Shown one piece after another: positions 1-7,271 of a stretch of 64,000 nt of DNA. How positions within the stretch are numbered: the stretch's first letter is position 1; every line of letters begins with the position of its first letter. Position numbers and translations under genes: made by a program. The stretch covers positions 1 through 64,000 of the forward strand of contig JAFYYV010000048.1 of NCBI GenBank assembly GCA_017557405.1. Reading direction: 5' to 3'. Below the pieces are notes generated by a model. That model was given only the letters and a program-made list of their open reading frames with translations. It was not told the origin of the DNA and made no database searches. Source of the stretch: Prevotella sp. GTDB taxonomy: Bacteria > Bacteroidota > Bacteroidia > Bacteroidales > Bacteroidaceae.

Positions 1-46
1 CATATTATATAATATAATAACCCATGTTAGAGGGGTGAGCTTGAAC

Positions 47-96
47 AAAATGAAAAGTGCTTAATGTCACTTTGTCACTTTGTCACTTTTCATTTT
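47..96. repeat. Inverted repeat with internal 8-bp tandem repeat
   Basis: A perfect 13-bp inverted repeat (AAAATGAAAAGTG at 47-59 and its complement at 84-96) encloses three tandem copies of GTCACTTT (66-89), the last overlapping the right arm. It could be the terminator of a gene left of the window, since T-rich sequence follows the right arm, or simply a minisatellite. No coding region is visible before 490. Confidence 0.6.
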
Positions 97-111
97 TATG
101 TACTATGTACT

Positions 112-205
112 ACCCTAGAAAAAGTTGAATGGTTTTTACCTTAACCCTACCTGAGTTGAATGCTTTTCGAGTACCTTGGTTCTAAACCCTGGCAGAAGTT
201 GAATG
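112..205 (+). repeat. Three degenerate direct repeats ACCCT-n-AGTTGAATG
   Basis: ACCCT followed after 5-6 bp by AGTTGAATG occurs at 112-131, 144-162 and 186-205. The spacing is irregular (32 and 42 bp), so this is not a CRISPR array. The copies lie about 200 bp upstream of the promoter at 409-439. The rest of 206-408 shows no gene. Confidence 0.5.
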
Positions 206-408
206 ATTATCTTTTCCTGATAGGGTTCTTTCCCCGCTTGCACTCTGAAAGCGTCTCCTTACGTCGCCGAGCGAACAGACGATTTCCTTAAAAAGTTTGC
301 CCTCTCGTTTTGTGTTCTCATTTCCAATCCCCCATATCGTACCACAAATTATCCGCCTTTAATTCCTTCAAGCATAGGTGTTTTTGTTGAAAATTTTTAC
401 CCTCTCAT

Positions 409-439
409 TTTGAGATGTCAAAAATATTTTGTACTTTTG
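409..439 (+). promoter_or_regulatory. Bacteroidetes-type promoter for the two-gene island
   Basis: TTTG at 409-412 and TACTTTTG at 432-439 are separated by 19 bp, matching the Bacteroidetes sigma consensus TTTG-N19/20-TAnnTTTG. Transcription would start near 446, downstream of the first in-frame ATG (415). This is why the start of the following gene is placed at 490. Confidence 0.7.
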
Positions 440-489
440 TATCTGAAAACCTAAAGACACGGATACAATGCAACAATAACAAAAGTGAT

Positions 490-2007
490 ATGCCACAATA
501 TAAACAATCTGATATAACTGCACCATTTTGGGCCACTAACGATGGCTTCAAAGGTGGTCGTGACCCCATGGGGATACAGAATAGTTCTGTTGCAACATAT
601 GGAAGATTGTTACCTGGTTTGACTAACCTTACAGGCCATATCCGTTATTATAGTCTTTATTGTTGGCTTCTTAGCGAATATGACAAATTAGAAACTGAAG
701 AACAAACAGAAATACACCAATACAATTTTATACGTCGTGCTGAGTTAGCTATGGCACTAATTATGAAGGACCAGAATGTTGGTTCTATAGTTGGCGCCTT
801 GTTTGTATCTCAGCAAAGATACAATCTTATTGAAAAAGGACTTTACAATCTAGCAGATGGTGGTGATTATAACTCGGAAGATAAATATTGGACATACCAA
901 ACTGGAGCTTTTGGCCAGTACTATTTAGGTTCACTCATATTTTACGAACTAGTAAAAATAGAAGAGGGTCGATTTTATCTTAGAGACAAAGGAAAAGCTT
1001 TGGCTTCAGCTTTTCGAGAAAGCGTTGACGAAGATACAAGAGACCTATTCATTGAATGTCTTGTGGAAGGAAGCATATCTGAGGATGAAATGGAAAAATT
1101 ACTTCCCTTGGGCATAAACAGAATAACAGTGGGTTCGGCTGAGTGGGATAGCCTCAATCATCTACTTACAAAACAGGATGAAGATGGTTCTTCTTTGCGT
1201 CGAGAAACGGTTCTTTTGATGCTGAAGGATTTAGAGAGTAATGTTTCTATTAACGAATTTGTTGAACATCGTTTTTTGAATGTGGATGAAGATATCGATT
1301 ACGATGCGTCATTTGGCTGGTATTTCTATTATTTGTGTGAAGCATTTCATTACTGTATTGAGTCTATATTTTGCCTAATTCTAAATGAATTAGACAACTT
1401 ACACAATCCTCCCTTGAAAGATCTTGTTGAGGATATCAAGAAGAAGATGCTCTCCTATATGGAATCAGAAAAGAAATACAGATCAATAGATGAGTGGAGG
1501 CAGAAGTTAAGTGACAAAATTGAAGATATGTTTTATGAACTTAAAGGGTTCATATATGAAAAAGATTACACTCAAGCAGCAGTGCAATCATTGAAATTGT
1601 TACTAAGATTGCAGAATGAATATGAGTTGAATAAAGAAAATATCTTGGAATTTCAAAATGAAAACGATCTTTCTCGACAACGTGGAATATTAAGTGAAGG
1701 GCTTAAATCTTACGTTATGCTTCATTCTAAACTTCCTGTTGATAAGTACATTGTAACCATTGTACGCCAAATTATGCAGGAGCATACTATTATTGCCATT
1801 GGTAAAATGGGTAACACAGACACAGACCTACGAAAGTTTATTTTTGAAGATGGAAGGGTTGTTTTAGTGGAAATACGTTATCCAACTACAACAAGCCCCC
1901 GTATCGATTCTCTTTATAATTTCCTACAGGATTTAAACTATATCAACTCTGATGGAGAGTTGACAGATATTGCATACAAATTTATTCAGAACTATGGGAA
2001 TAATTGA
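490..2007 (+). CDS. Uncharacterised protein, partner of PLD-like protein
   Basis: I do not recognise a family for this 505-residue protein. It has no signal peptide and no obvious membrane segment. The N-terminus has an aromatic, glycine-rich block (PFWATNDGFKGGRDPMG at about residues 11-27), and the remainder looks largely helical, with charged heptad-like stretches around residues 310-410. An in-frame ATG at 415 would add 25 residues but lies inside the promoter. The stop overlaps the start of the PLD-like gene by 14 bp, so the two are almost certainly co-translated. Codons are far more AT-rich than in the housekeeping genes from 16.9 kb on, which suggests acquisition by transfer. A role as specificity or regulatory subunit for the nuclease-like partner is inference only. 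Confidence 0.75.
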   Translation: MPQYKQSDITAPFWATNDGFKGGRDPMGIQNSSVATYGRLLPGLTNLTGHIRYYSLYCWLLSEYDKLETEEQTEIHQYNFIRRAELAMALIMKDQNVGSIVGALFVSQQRYNLIEKGLYNLADGGDYNSEDKYWTYQTGAFGQYYLGSLIFYELVKIEEGRFYLRDKGKALASAFRESVDEDTRDLFIECLVEGSISEDEMEKLLPLGINRITVGSAEWDSLNHLLTKQDEDGSSLRRETVLLMLKDLESNVSINEFVEHRFLNVDEDIDYDASFGWYFYYLCEAFHYCIESIFCLILNELDNLHNPPLKDLVEDIKKKMLSYMESEKKYRSIDEWRQKLSDKIEDMFYELKGFIYEKDYTQAAVQSLKLLLRLQNEYELNKENILEFQNENDLSRQRGILSEGLKSYVMLHSKLPVDKYIVTIVRQIMQEHTIIAIGKMGNTDTDLRKFIFEDGRVVLVEIRYPTTTSPRIDSLYNFLQDLNYINSDGELTDIAYKFIQNYGNN

Positions 2008-4378
2008 GCATCATATATTCTCGGATATTCCTAATGGTAGGAAAAATGGTAGATTTCACTCTGCTGTTCTGACAACGTATGCTGTAGATTTGATTCATTT
2101 TGATAGGCATCTGATTAACATGCTTCATAGAAAACAAATATGTAGTATCAATATCCTTGCTGATGCCAATCAGTTAGAAAAAGAGATGGAATATGTAAAT
2201 CCCCGATTCATGAAGGGAATCGGTAAGGAATATAGTATATTAGGAATTCACTCTAAAGGAGCATTCCATCCCAAAATTAATTTTTTTGTAGGTGACGATG
2301 CTGTTCTTGTTGTTTTTGGTACAGGCAATTTGACTGTAACAGGACATGGTAAAAACCATGAGGTTTTTACAGGATTAATGGTTGACGACAAAAACGAAGC
2401 ACAACGACCACTAATAGAAGAGTGTTGGCGATATATAACAAGGTTCTCTAACCAATATGGTTCTTTTGAAAAGAATCGAATACTTCGCGAATTGCCTGAG
2501 AACTGCAGTATGTTGAGCCTTAAATACAATGTTGTACCACATAAGCTTTGTAAGGTTCAGAATGGGCTTTATGCAGCTCTTCTTTATAACGACGAATCAT
2601 CAAGTATTCTAAAACAAATAACCAATATTGTACCACTACAAAACGTCCTGAAAGTGACTGTTGTTAGTCCTTTCTTTGATGAAAAAGGGGAATCATTGAT
2701 ATCATTAGCAGACTTATGCCCAAAAGCAAAAATAGAAGTGCTGATACATCAAGATTGTACGCTTCCTCCGTGTAATATGCCTGCTGACAAGAGAGTTTGT
2801 TTCTATGACTTTAAAGAGACTGCAAGAGGTAAGATGAACTTTAAAGTATATGACAGACAACTGCACGCTAAAATATTTCATTTCAAGACACCAGACAAAG
2901 AATTTTGTATGATAGGTAGTGCTAATGCAACTACATCAGGTTTGGGTACAATAATGAAACGTGGCATTAATGAAGAATTTGGTATCATATATGTTTCATC
3001 GAACACTGATTTCTTGAGTGAACTAGGCCTAAAAGCCAGAAAGAAAATTGATTTTAAGATTAAGGAAATGGCGCGTATTGGCGCTAGCAATGGCGATAAA
3101 GAAACACATAAATATAAGATAATGTCTGCTCATTATGATAATGGTATGCTATCTGTATTCTTAGACAATCCAGTATCTACTATAACGATTGCCGTTTATG
3201 ATGGAAGCAGTATAAACTTATATAAAGTTAATAACATAGAAAAAGGAATATGTTGCGTTGAGGCCAATATCGGAAAAGACTTGTCTGTTTGTTATATTTG
3301 CACATCAGAAGGCGAATGTTTGTCAAATAAAGTATTCATAAATAATATTGCCCATCTTGAGACAACCAATCCATCACAGACTAGTAGAAGTCTTAATAGG
3401 TTTATTGCACAAATAGAAGACCAAGGATATGATGGCCTGGAGGTTGCGGATATGTTGACAGACATTATGTGGGATCTTGTAAATGAGACGGATGACGATC
3501 AACAACCAAGAAAGATTACTTCGTCAAGTTTCGGAAGTACGAAGGATAATCCATTGCCAGAAATCAAATATAATTCAGCATACGACAATGATGAAGTTCA
3601 TAGCCATAGATCAATACTTGTTGACAGGACATCTCGCTTAATAGAATGTATCGAAGAAAGTATCAGAAAGAAGATACGTTCAATTGATGACGCCATAACT
3701 GATGAAGAGGAAGAAGGTGAAGCAGAAACCAGCAACGATAGAGAGGTCGTTGAATATGAAGAAATATCTGTGTCTAAAAAGAATATCAAAGGTTTTGGAG
3801 AATTGTCAAGTTCTGTTTTATCAAATTATTCTGAACTAATTGACAAGCGTATAGAGCAGATAAAAAATACTGTTTTTAAAGTCGTTACCAAGGATGACTT
3901 GAACTTCTTCTCATTATCTATATTTGCTTCCGTAGAAATATGCTATCTCAATAGGCACAAATACCAATTTGACTTAATAGACCCCATCAATCGAAGCTGT
4001 TGCCAAAAACAATTGTATGACAGTCTAGACAGAAGTATGAATAAGAATGGTATTGAAGCTTTAGAGAAATTCGCACAATTCTGTTATTCCATAGGGAAGC
4101 CTTCTAATATAGATGATGATTTCAAGAAGAAGGCAAATCGTACTATGAAGTACGCTATCCTCTTTGCAACGTTGTTCTATAAAAACGCAACACATAGGGA
4201 AAAGCATTTACTAAAGAGGGTTCTAGGCGCACTTCGTACTCTTGTTACTCTATATGGAATTCCTGCATTGGATGTTCTCGAATCAGAACTTGCCCCATTA
4301 TCAGAAAGATACGATTATGCTTTTCGTTTCAATCATGTAAGGAGAATAATCAGTATGTTGGAGAAATGTCCCAAATGA
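1994..4378 (+). CDS. Phospholipase D-like (HKD) protein
   Basis: This 794-residue protein has two H-x-K motifs in the arrangement of the phospholipase D superfamily. The first is FHPKINFF with H92 and K94, followed by FGTGNLT near 108-114. The second is LHAKIFHF with H291 and K293, followed by MIGSANATTSG. Two such lobes build one active site in PLD-type nucleases and lipid hydrolases. The C-terminal 450 residues are unrecognised and include an acidic linker (EEEEGEAE) near residue 575. The ATG at 1994 is preferred over an upstream TTG at 1970, giving a 14-bp overlap with the previous gene. AT-rich codon use marks both genes as a likely acquired unit. No signal peptide is seen, so a cytoplasmic nuclease role is more likely than lipid cleavage. 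A phage-defence or restriction function is possible but unproven. Confidence 0.8.
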   Translation: MGIIEHHIFSDIPNGRKNGRFHSAVLTTYAVDLIHFDRHLINMLHRKQICSINILADANQLEKEMEYVNPRFMKGIGKEYSILGIHSKGAFHPKINFFVGDDAVLVVFGTGNLTVTGHGKNHEVFTGLMVDDKNEAQRPLIEECWRYITRFSNQYGSFEKNRILRELPENCSMLSLKYNVVPHKLCKVQNGLYAALLYNDESSSILKQITNIVPLQNVLKVTVVSPFFDEKGESLISLADLCPKAKIEVLIHQDCTLPPCNMPADKRVCFYDFKETARGKMNFKVYDRQLHAKIFHFKTPDKEFCMIGSANATTSGLGTIMKRGINEEFGIIYVSSNTDFLSELGLKARKKIDFKIKEMARIGASNGDKETHKYKIMSAHYDNGMLSVFLDNPVSTITIAVYDGSSINLYKVNNIEKGICCVEANIGKDLSVCYICTSEGECLSNKVFINNIAHLETTNPSQTSRSLNRFIAQIEDQGYDGLEVADMLTDIMWDLVNETDDDQQPRKITSSSFGSTKDNPLPEIKYNSAYDNDEVHSHRSILVDRTSRLIECIEESIRKKIRSIDDAITDEEEEGEAETSNDREVVEYEEISVSKKNIKGFGELSSSVLSNYSELIDKRIEQIKNTVFKVVTKDDLNFFSLSIFASVEICYLNRHKYQFDLIDPINRSCCQKQLYDSLDRSMNKNGIEALEKFAQFCYSIGKPSNIDDDFKKKANRTMKYAILFATLFYKNATHREKHLLKRVLGALRTLVTLYGIPALDVLESELAPLSERYDYAFRFNHVRRIISMLEKCPK

Positions 4379-4403
4379 GGGGATAATCATATGGAGACAA
4401 AAA

Positions 4404-4745
4404 GTGAACGATCGTTCACCCCAAGATGAAGGCACCGTCGCGATTCGCGACACTGCCTATGAAACTCGAGCAATCTTCATCAACGAGAGTGGACTTGTAG
4501 TAAAAAACCTGCGCCCTGATCAGGGCGCAGGTTCTAACTTCAAGACAAGCTAACGTCGTGATTCACGACGTTAGGTTAGGACAAGGGCACTGCACCGATT
4601 CGGTGCACTGCTTCTAACTTCAAGACAGGGGCACCGTCGTGATTCACGACACTGCCTATGAAACTCGAGCAATCGTCATCAACGAGAGTGGACTTGTAGT
4701 AAAAAGCACTGCACCGATTCAGTGCACTGCTTCTAACTACAAGAC
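4404..4745. repeat. Cluster of short palindromes with shared tails
   Basis: This gap holds at least seven palindromes: 4404-4419 (16 bp, perfect), 4431-4457, 4506-4533 (28 bp, perfect, centre TGATCA), 4550-4574 (11-bp stem, loop ATT), about 4587-4611, 4630-4656 and about 4706-4730. Three are followed by TTCTAACTTCAAGACA or a one-base variant. A unit of about 76 bp is duplicated at 4431-4506 and 4630-4705. Between these copies the stem changes from GTCGCG/CGCGAC to GTCGTG/CACGAC, a paired change that keeps the hairpin. It looks like a REP-type element cluster. Confidence 0.75.
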
Positions 4746-4786
4746 AAACTTGGGCGCTTCAGGATGCCCTCGGGTACGGAGCACAC

Positions 4787-4866
4787 AATGCACAATTCAC
4801 AATTAACAATTCACCGCTCGGCCTGCAGGGACGCTTGCCAGAGCAAGAATTCACAATTCACAATTT
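4787..4866. repeat. AATTCAC heptamer-type minisatellite
   Basis: Clustered copies of CACAATTCACAATT-like sequence occur at about 4787-4813 and again at 4850-4866, separated by a GC-rich stretch. The period is about 7 bp. Similar short-period runs recur in other gaps of this window (4908-4931, 24066-24140, 27045-27083). Confidence 0.6.
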
Positions 4867-4907
4867 TCTAATCGTTTTCCAAAACGCTTATACCTTTAGG
4901 TGTAAGA

Positions 4908-4931
4908 ATGTTCAATGTTCAATCTTCAATG
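4908..4931. repeat. TTCAATG heptamer repeat running into the anSME gene end
   Basis: TTCAATG is repeated with variants; the run crosses the stop codon of the anSME gene, so the last residues of that protein (SLKIEH) are encoded by the repeat. The same word series, AATCTTCAATGTTCAATG, occurs before rnhB at 27045-27083. Confidence 0.65.
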
Positions 4932-6288
4932 AATCTACTGCTTTCATGACGTTGGCAGGGGGACGTTGCTCGGATAGTTCGCGGGCCATGAAGTCCATGT
5001 AGGGGGCGGCGTGATGGTAGAACTGGCGATAGCCTTCGCAGAGGTAGTTGAGGCCGGGGTTGCCGTAGCAGTCGTTGACGATTCGGTTTTTGGGGCATTC
5101 GCCATGGCAGGCGAACTCGACATCGCACTCTCGGCACTGGCGGGGCAGGGCCTGATGCTTGAGAAGACTGAAACGCTGCTGCTGTGGGCCATAGAGCATC
5201 TCCACGAGGGTCTTTTCGCGGATGTTGCCCAGATGGTGCTCGGGCCGCACAAAGTGGTCGCAGGAATACACATCGCCGTTGGCCTCCATCACTCCGGCGT
5301 GGCCGCACTCCTTGGAGTAGGCGCAGATGCCAGGGGTCTCTCCGACCCAATTGGCGAGCGTACAATCGAAGATTTCGACGAAGATGTGTCCTACATCGGT
5401 TCGCACCCATTCGTCGAATATGGCGCAAAGGAAATGGCCCCATTGCTGGGGAGTGATGGATGCGGGATGGAGAGCCCCCGTAGCCGAGGGGCTTAGGGAT
5501 GAAGGATGAAGGATGAGGGATGAAGGATTATTTGCTTGAGGGGATGAGGCCCCCGTAGCCGAGGGGATAGTGGATGAAGGATGAAGAGCCTCCCTCTTAT
5601 CCATTCCCGAGTAAGACTCGCCTACCCGTAGCCTTTCCCAGTAGGGGGAAGATAGTTCTACGATGGGTGTGAATTGCAGGTAGGTGCATTGGTTTTCTTT
5701 GAAGAAATGGTAGAAGTCGAGGGGGTGGTCGACATTGGCGTGGTTGACGGTGGCCATGGCATTCCATTCCACCCCGTGCTTGCGCAGCAGTTGGATGGCA
5801 CGGACGACACGCTCCCAGGTGGGTTGGCCGCTGTTGGAAAGGCGGTATTGGTCGTGGAAGGGCTGGGGGCCATCGATGGAGAGTCCTACGAGGAAATGGT
5901 TTTCGGCAAGAAACTCGCACCACTCGTCGTTGAGCAGCGTGCCGTTGGTTTGCAGGCAGTTGCTGATTTGCCGCCCTTGAGCGTAGCGTTTCTGCAGTTG
6001 GATGGCTTTTCTGTAGAAGTCCAAGGGGCGCAAGGTGGGTTCTCCGCCATGCCAGGTGAAGAGCACTTGGGGCATGGTTTGCGCTTCGATGTATTCTTTG
6101 GTGAATTGCTCGAGGAGTGACTCGGACATGAGGGAGAAGCCCCCCTCAATCCCCCCAACTGGGGGGAAGTTGTGATGGTGGTTGGCGGTAGGCAGATAGT
6201 AGCAGTATTGGCAGCGCAGATTGCACCTCGGCCCCACGGGCTTGAGCATCACGTAGAGAGGACGGGCAAAGGGCGAATAGGTTTTCAT
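4912..6288 (-). CDS. Anaerobic sulfatase-maturating enzyme (radical SAM)
   Basis: This 458-residue radical SAM enzyme oxidises an active-site Ser or Cys of sulfatases to formylglycine without oxygen. The SAM cluster motif C-x3-C-x2-C is C22, C26 and C29 (CNLRCQYC). The C-terminal half holds a cysteine-rich SPASM-type region, including CAYSKECGHAGVMEANGDVY and CRECDVEFACHGECP, which binds auxiliary clusters. Two stretches look foreign: about seven extra residues (PPVGGIEGG region) near residue 42, encoded by a GC-rich palindrome, and about 40 Ser/Pro/Ala-rich residues near 235-275, encoded by a duplicated 75-bp repeat. Both keep the frame and lie between conserved blocks. A plausible substrate is the S-type sulfatase at 45273-46835. 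The name atsB or chuR would be used for relatives. Confidence 0.9.
   Translation of the reverse strand: MKTYSPFARPLYVMLKPVGPRCNLRCQYCYYLPTANHHHNFPPVGGIEGGFSLMSESLLEQFTKEYIEAQTMPQVLFTWHGGEPTLRPLDFYRKAIQLQKRYAQGRQISNCLQTNGTLLNDEWCEFLAENHFLVGLSIDGPQPFHDQYRLSNSGQPTWERVVRAIQLLRKHGVEWNAMATVNHANVDHPLDFYHFFKENQCTYLQFTPIVELSSPYWERLRVGESYSGMDKREALHPSSTIPSATGASSPQANNPSSLILHPSSLSPSATGALHPASITPQQWGHFLCAIFDEWVRTDVGHIFVEIFDCTLANWVGETPGICAYSKECGHAGVMEANGDVYSCDHFVRPEHHLGNIREKTLVEMLYGPQQQRFSLLKHQALPRQCRECDVEFACHGECPKNRIVNDCYGNPGLNYLCEGYRQFYHHAAPYMDFMARELSEQRPPANVMKAVDSLKIEH
5467..5590 (-). repeat. In-frame double repeat inside anSME
   Basis: The 18-bp word GCCCCCGTAGCCGAGGGG occurs twice, at 5474-5491 and 5549-5566, exactly 75 bp (25 codons) apart. 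Each copy is flanked by GGATGAAGGATGAAGG-type runs. The encoded peptide is low-complexity (SATGA in both units) and sits just before the conserved ITPQQWGHF block. The frame is open throughout. Confidence 0.75.
6133..6170 (-). repeat. GC-rich stem-loop element inside anSME
   Basis: CCCCCC-AACT-GGGGGG at 6151-6166 forms a 6-bp stem with a 4-base loop, next to a second C-rich arm (GCCCCCCTC). Read on the minus strand, the order stem-loop, short spacer, G-rich arm, CTTCTC matches the elements in sufD and rnhB. It encodes a Pro/Gly-rich insertion in the anSME protein. Confidence 0.65.
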
Positions 6289-6303
6289 GGCTTATAGGAA
6301 GAA

Positions 6304-6343
6304 AAATCCCCATTCCCCTGCTGTGAGGGGGATGGGGGTGTGG
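6304..6343 (-). terminator. Palindromic element acting as terminator of the barrel gene
   Basis: An imperfect 11-bp stem (CCCCATTCCCC pairing with GGGGGATGGGG) lies just after the stop of the minus-strand barrel gene and is followed on that strand by ATTTTTCT. It works as an intrinsic terminator on paper. Its G/C-run composition also makes it a member of the stem-loop family found inside genes here. Confidence 0.6.
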
Positions 6344-6346
6344 TTT

Positions 6347-7081
6347 TTAGAGTTTGAACTTGTAACCGCAGGTGAAGACAAGGCTTTGGTTTTTGTTGTC
6401 CTTGCCGTCGACATTGGCAACCTTGTTGACTTTCTTGGTTCCGATGTTGTAGCGCATATCGAGCACCAAGTGGTTGTTGAACTCGTAGGAGACACCCACA
6501 GGGATGGCGATGTCGAAGTCCTCGAAGTTGCTCTTGATGCCTTTTTCCATATTTGCCTGCATGTACTCCTTGTTGCCATCGGCAGTGATCTCTGCGCTCA
6601 ATTCGGCATCGGTGAGGAATCCGAACTGCACACCACTCTTCAGGGCGAGACCTTTATAGACATAGAAGTTGGCGATGACGGGGATGGTGAGGTAGCCCAG
6701 GCGGATTTTGGGGTCGAGGATTCTGAACTTCGTACCGTCTTGTTTGAACTTAAAGCTGTCCCAGCCGGTGCCCTGAGTGAGGTAGCCGACACCCACCGAG
6801 AGGCCGAGCCATTTGGCAGCCTGGTATTCGAGGTCGACGCCGATGGTTCCACCGCCTGCACCTTCAGATTCGAGTGTTGTGTCGAGGATGTTGGAGGGCA
6901 GTCCGCGCATGTAGCTGAAGCCGTTTTGCAGTTCGCCTACATGGATGTCGGAGGCGTTGGAGAACGATGAGCCCGAGACACCGAGTTTTACTTGAAGAGA
7001 AAATTTGCCAGGAGCGTATTGTGCGCTGGCGTTGAATGCAAATGCCATCATCAGGATGGCGAGGATCAATGATTTTTTCAT
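6347..7081 (-). CDS. Outer-membrane beta-barrel protein (porin-like)
   Basis: The 244-residue protein starts with a clear signal peptide (MKKSLILAILMMAFAFNASAQ, cleavage after A-S-A). The mature part alternates hydrophobic and polar residues as in an eight-strand barrel (for example KLGVSGSSF, VDLEYQAAKWLGLSVGVGYLTQ, LVLDMRYNIG) and ends in a hydrophobic, basic strand, FTCGYKFKL. Size and layout fit the Bacteroidetes PorT/opacity-type barrels. No specific function can be read. The gene is transcribed toward anSME, with a terminator-like palindrome in the 58-bp gap, so it is probably a separate unit. Confidence 0.75.
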   Translation of the reverse strand: MKKSLILAILMMAFAFNASAQYAPGKFSLQVKLGVSGSSFSNASDIHVGELQNGFSYMRGLPSNILDTTLESEGAGGGTIGVDLEYQAAKWLGLSVGVGYLTQGTGWDSFKFKQDGTKFRILDPKIRLGYLTIPVIANFYVYKGLALKSGVQFGFLTDAELSAEITADGNKEYMQANMEKGIKSNFEDFDIAIPVGVSYEFNNHLVLDMRYNIGTKKVNKVANVDGKDNKNQSLVFTCGYKFKL

Positions 7082-7123
7082 TTTTATTCTTTTTATATGT
7101 TATATAGTTGAATAATCCGGCTG

Positions 7124-7131
7124 CAAAATTA
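7124..7131 (-). promoter_or_regulatory. Candidate -7 box for the barrel gene
   Basis: Read on the minus strand, TAATTTTG followed by C matches TAnnTTTG, 43 bp before the start codon. No clear TTTG is found 19-20 bp upstream, so the assignment is weaker than for other promoters here. Confidence 0.4.
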
Positions 7132-7271
7132 CAAAAATAATATTGTTCGCGCGTGTTTATGGGCGGTCGATTTTTGTGAAAGCCAGCCGATTCATTGTTT
7201 TTTTGACTAAAATCATTTCTTCTTGTTGTTTTTTTTGTATTTTTGCAACATAGAACAAACCAAATACTGCT

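Noticed and set aside
415-489. Longer N-terminus for the first gene starting at 415
   Set aside because: The ATG at 415 lies between the TTTG and TACTTTTG promoter boxes, so it would not be transcribed from that promoter.
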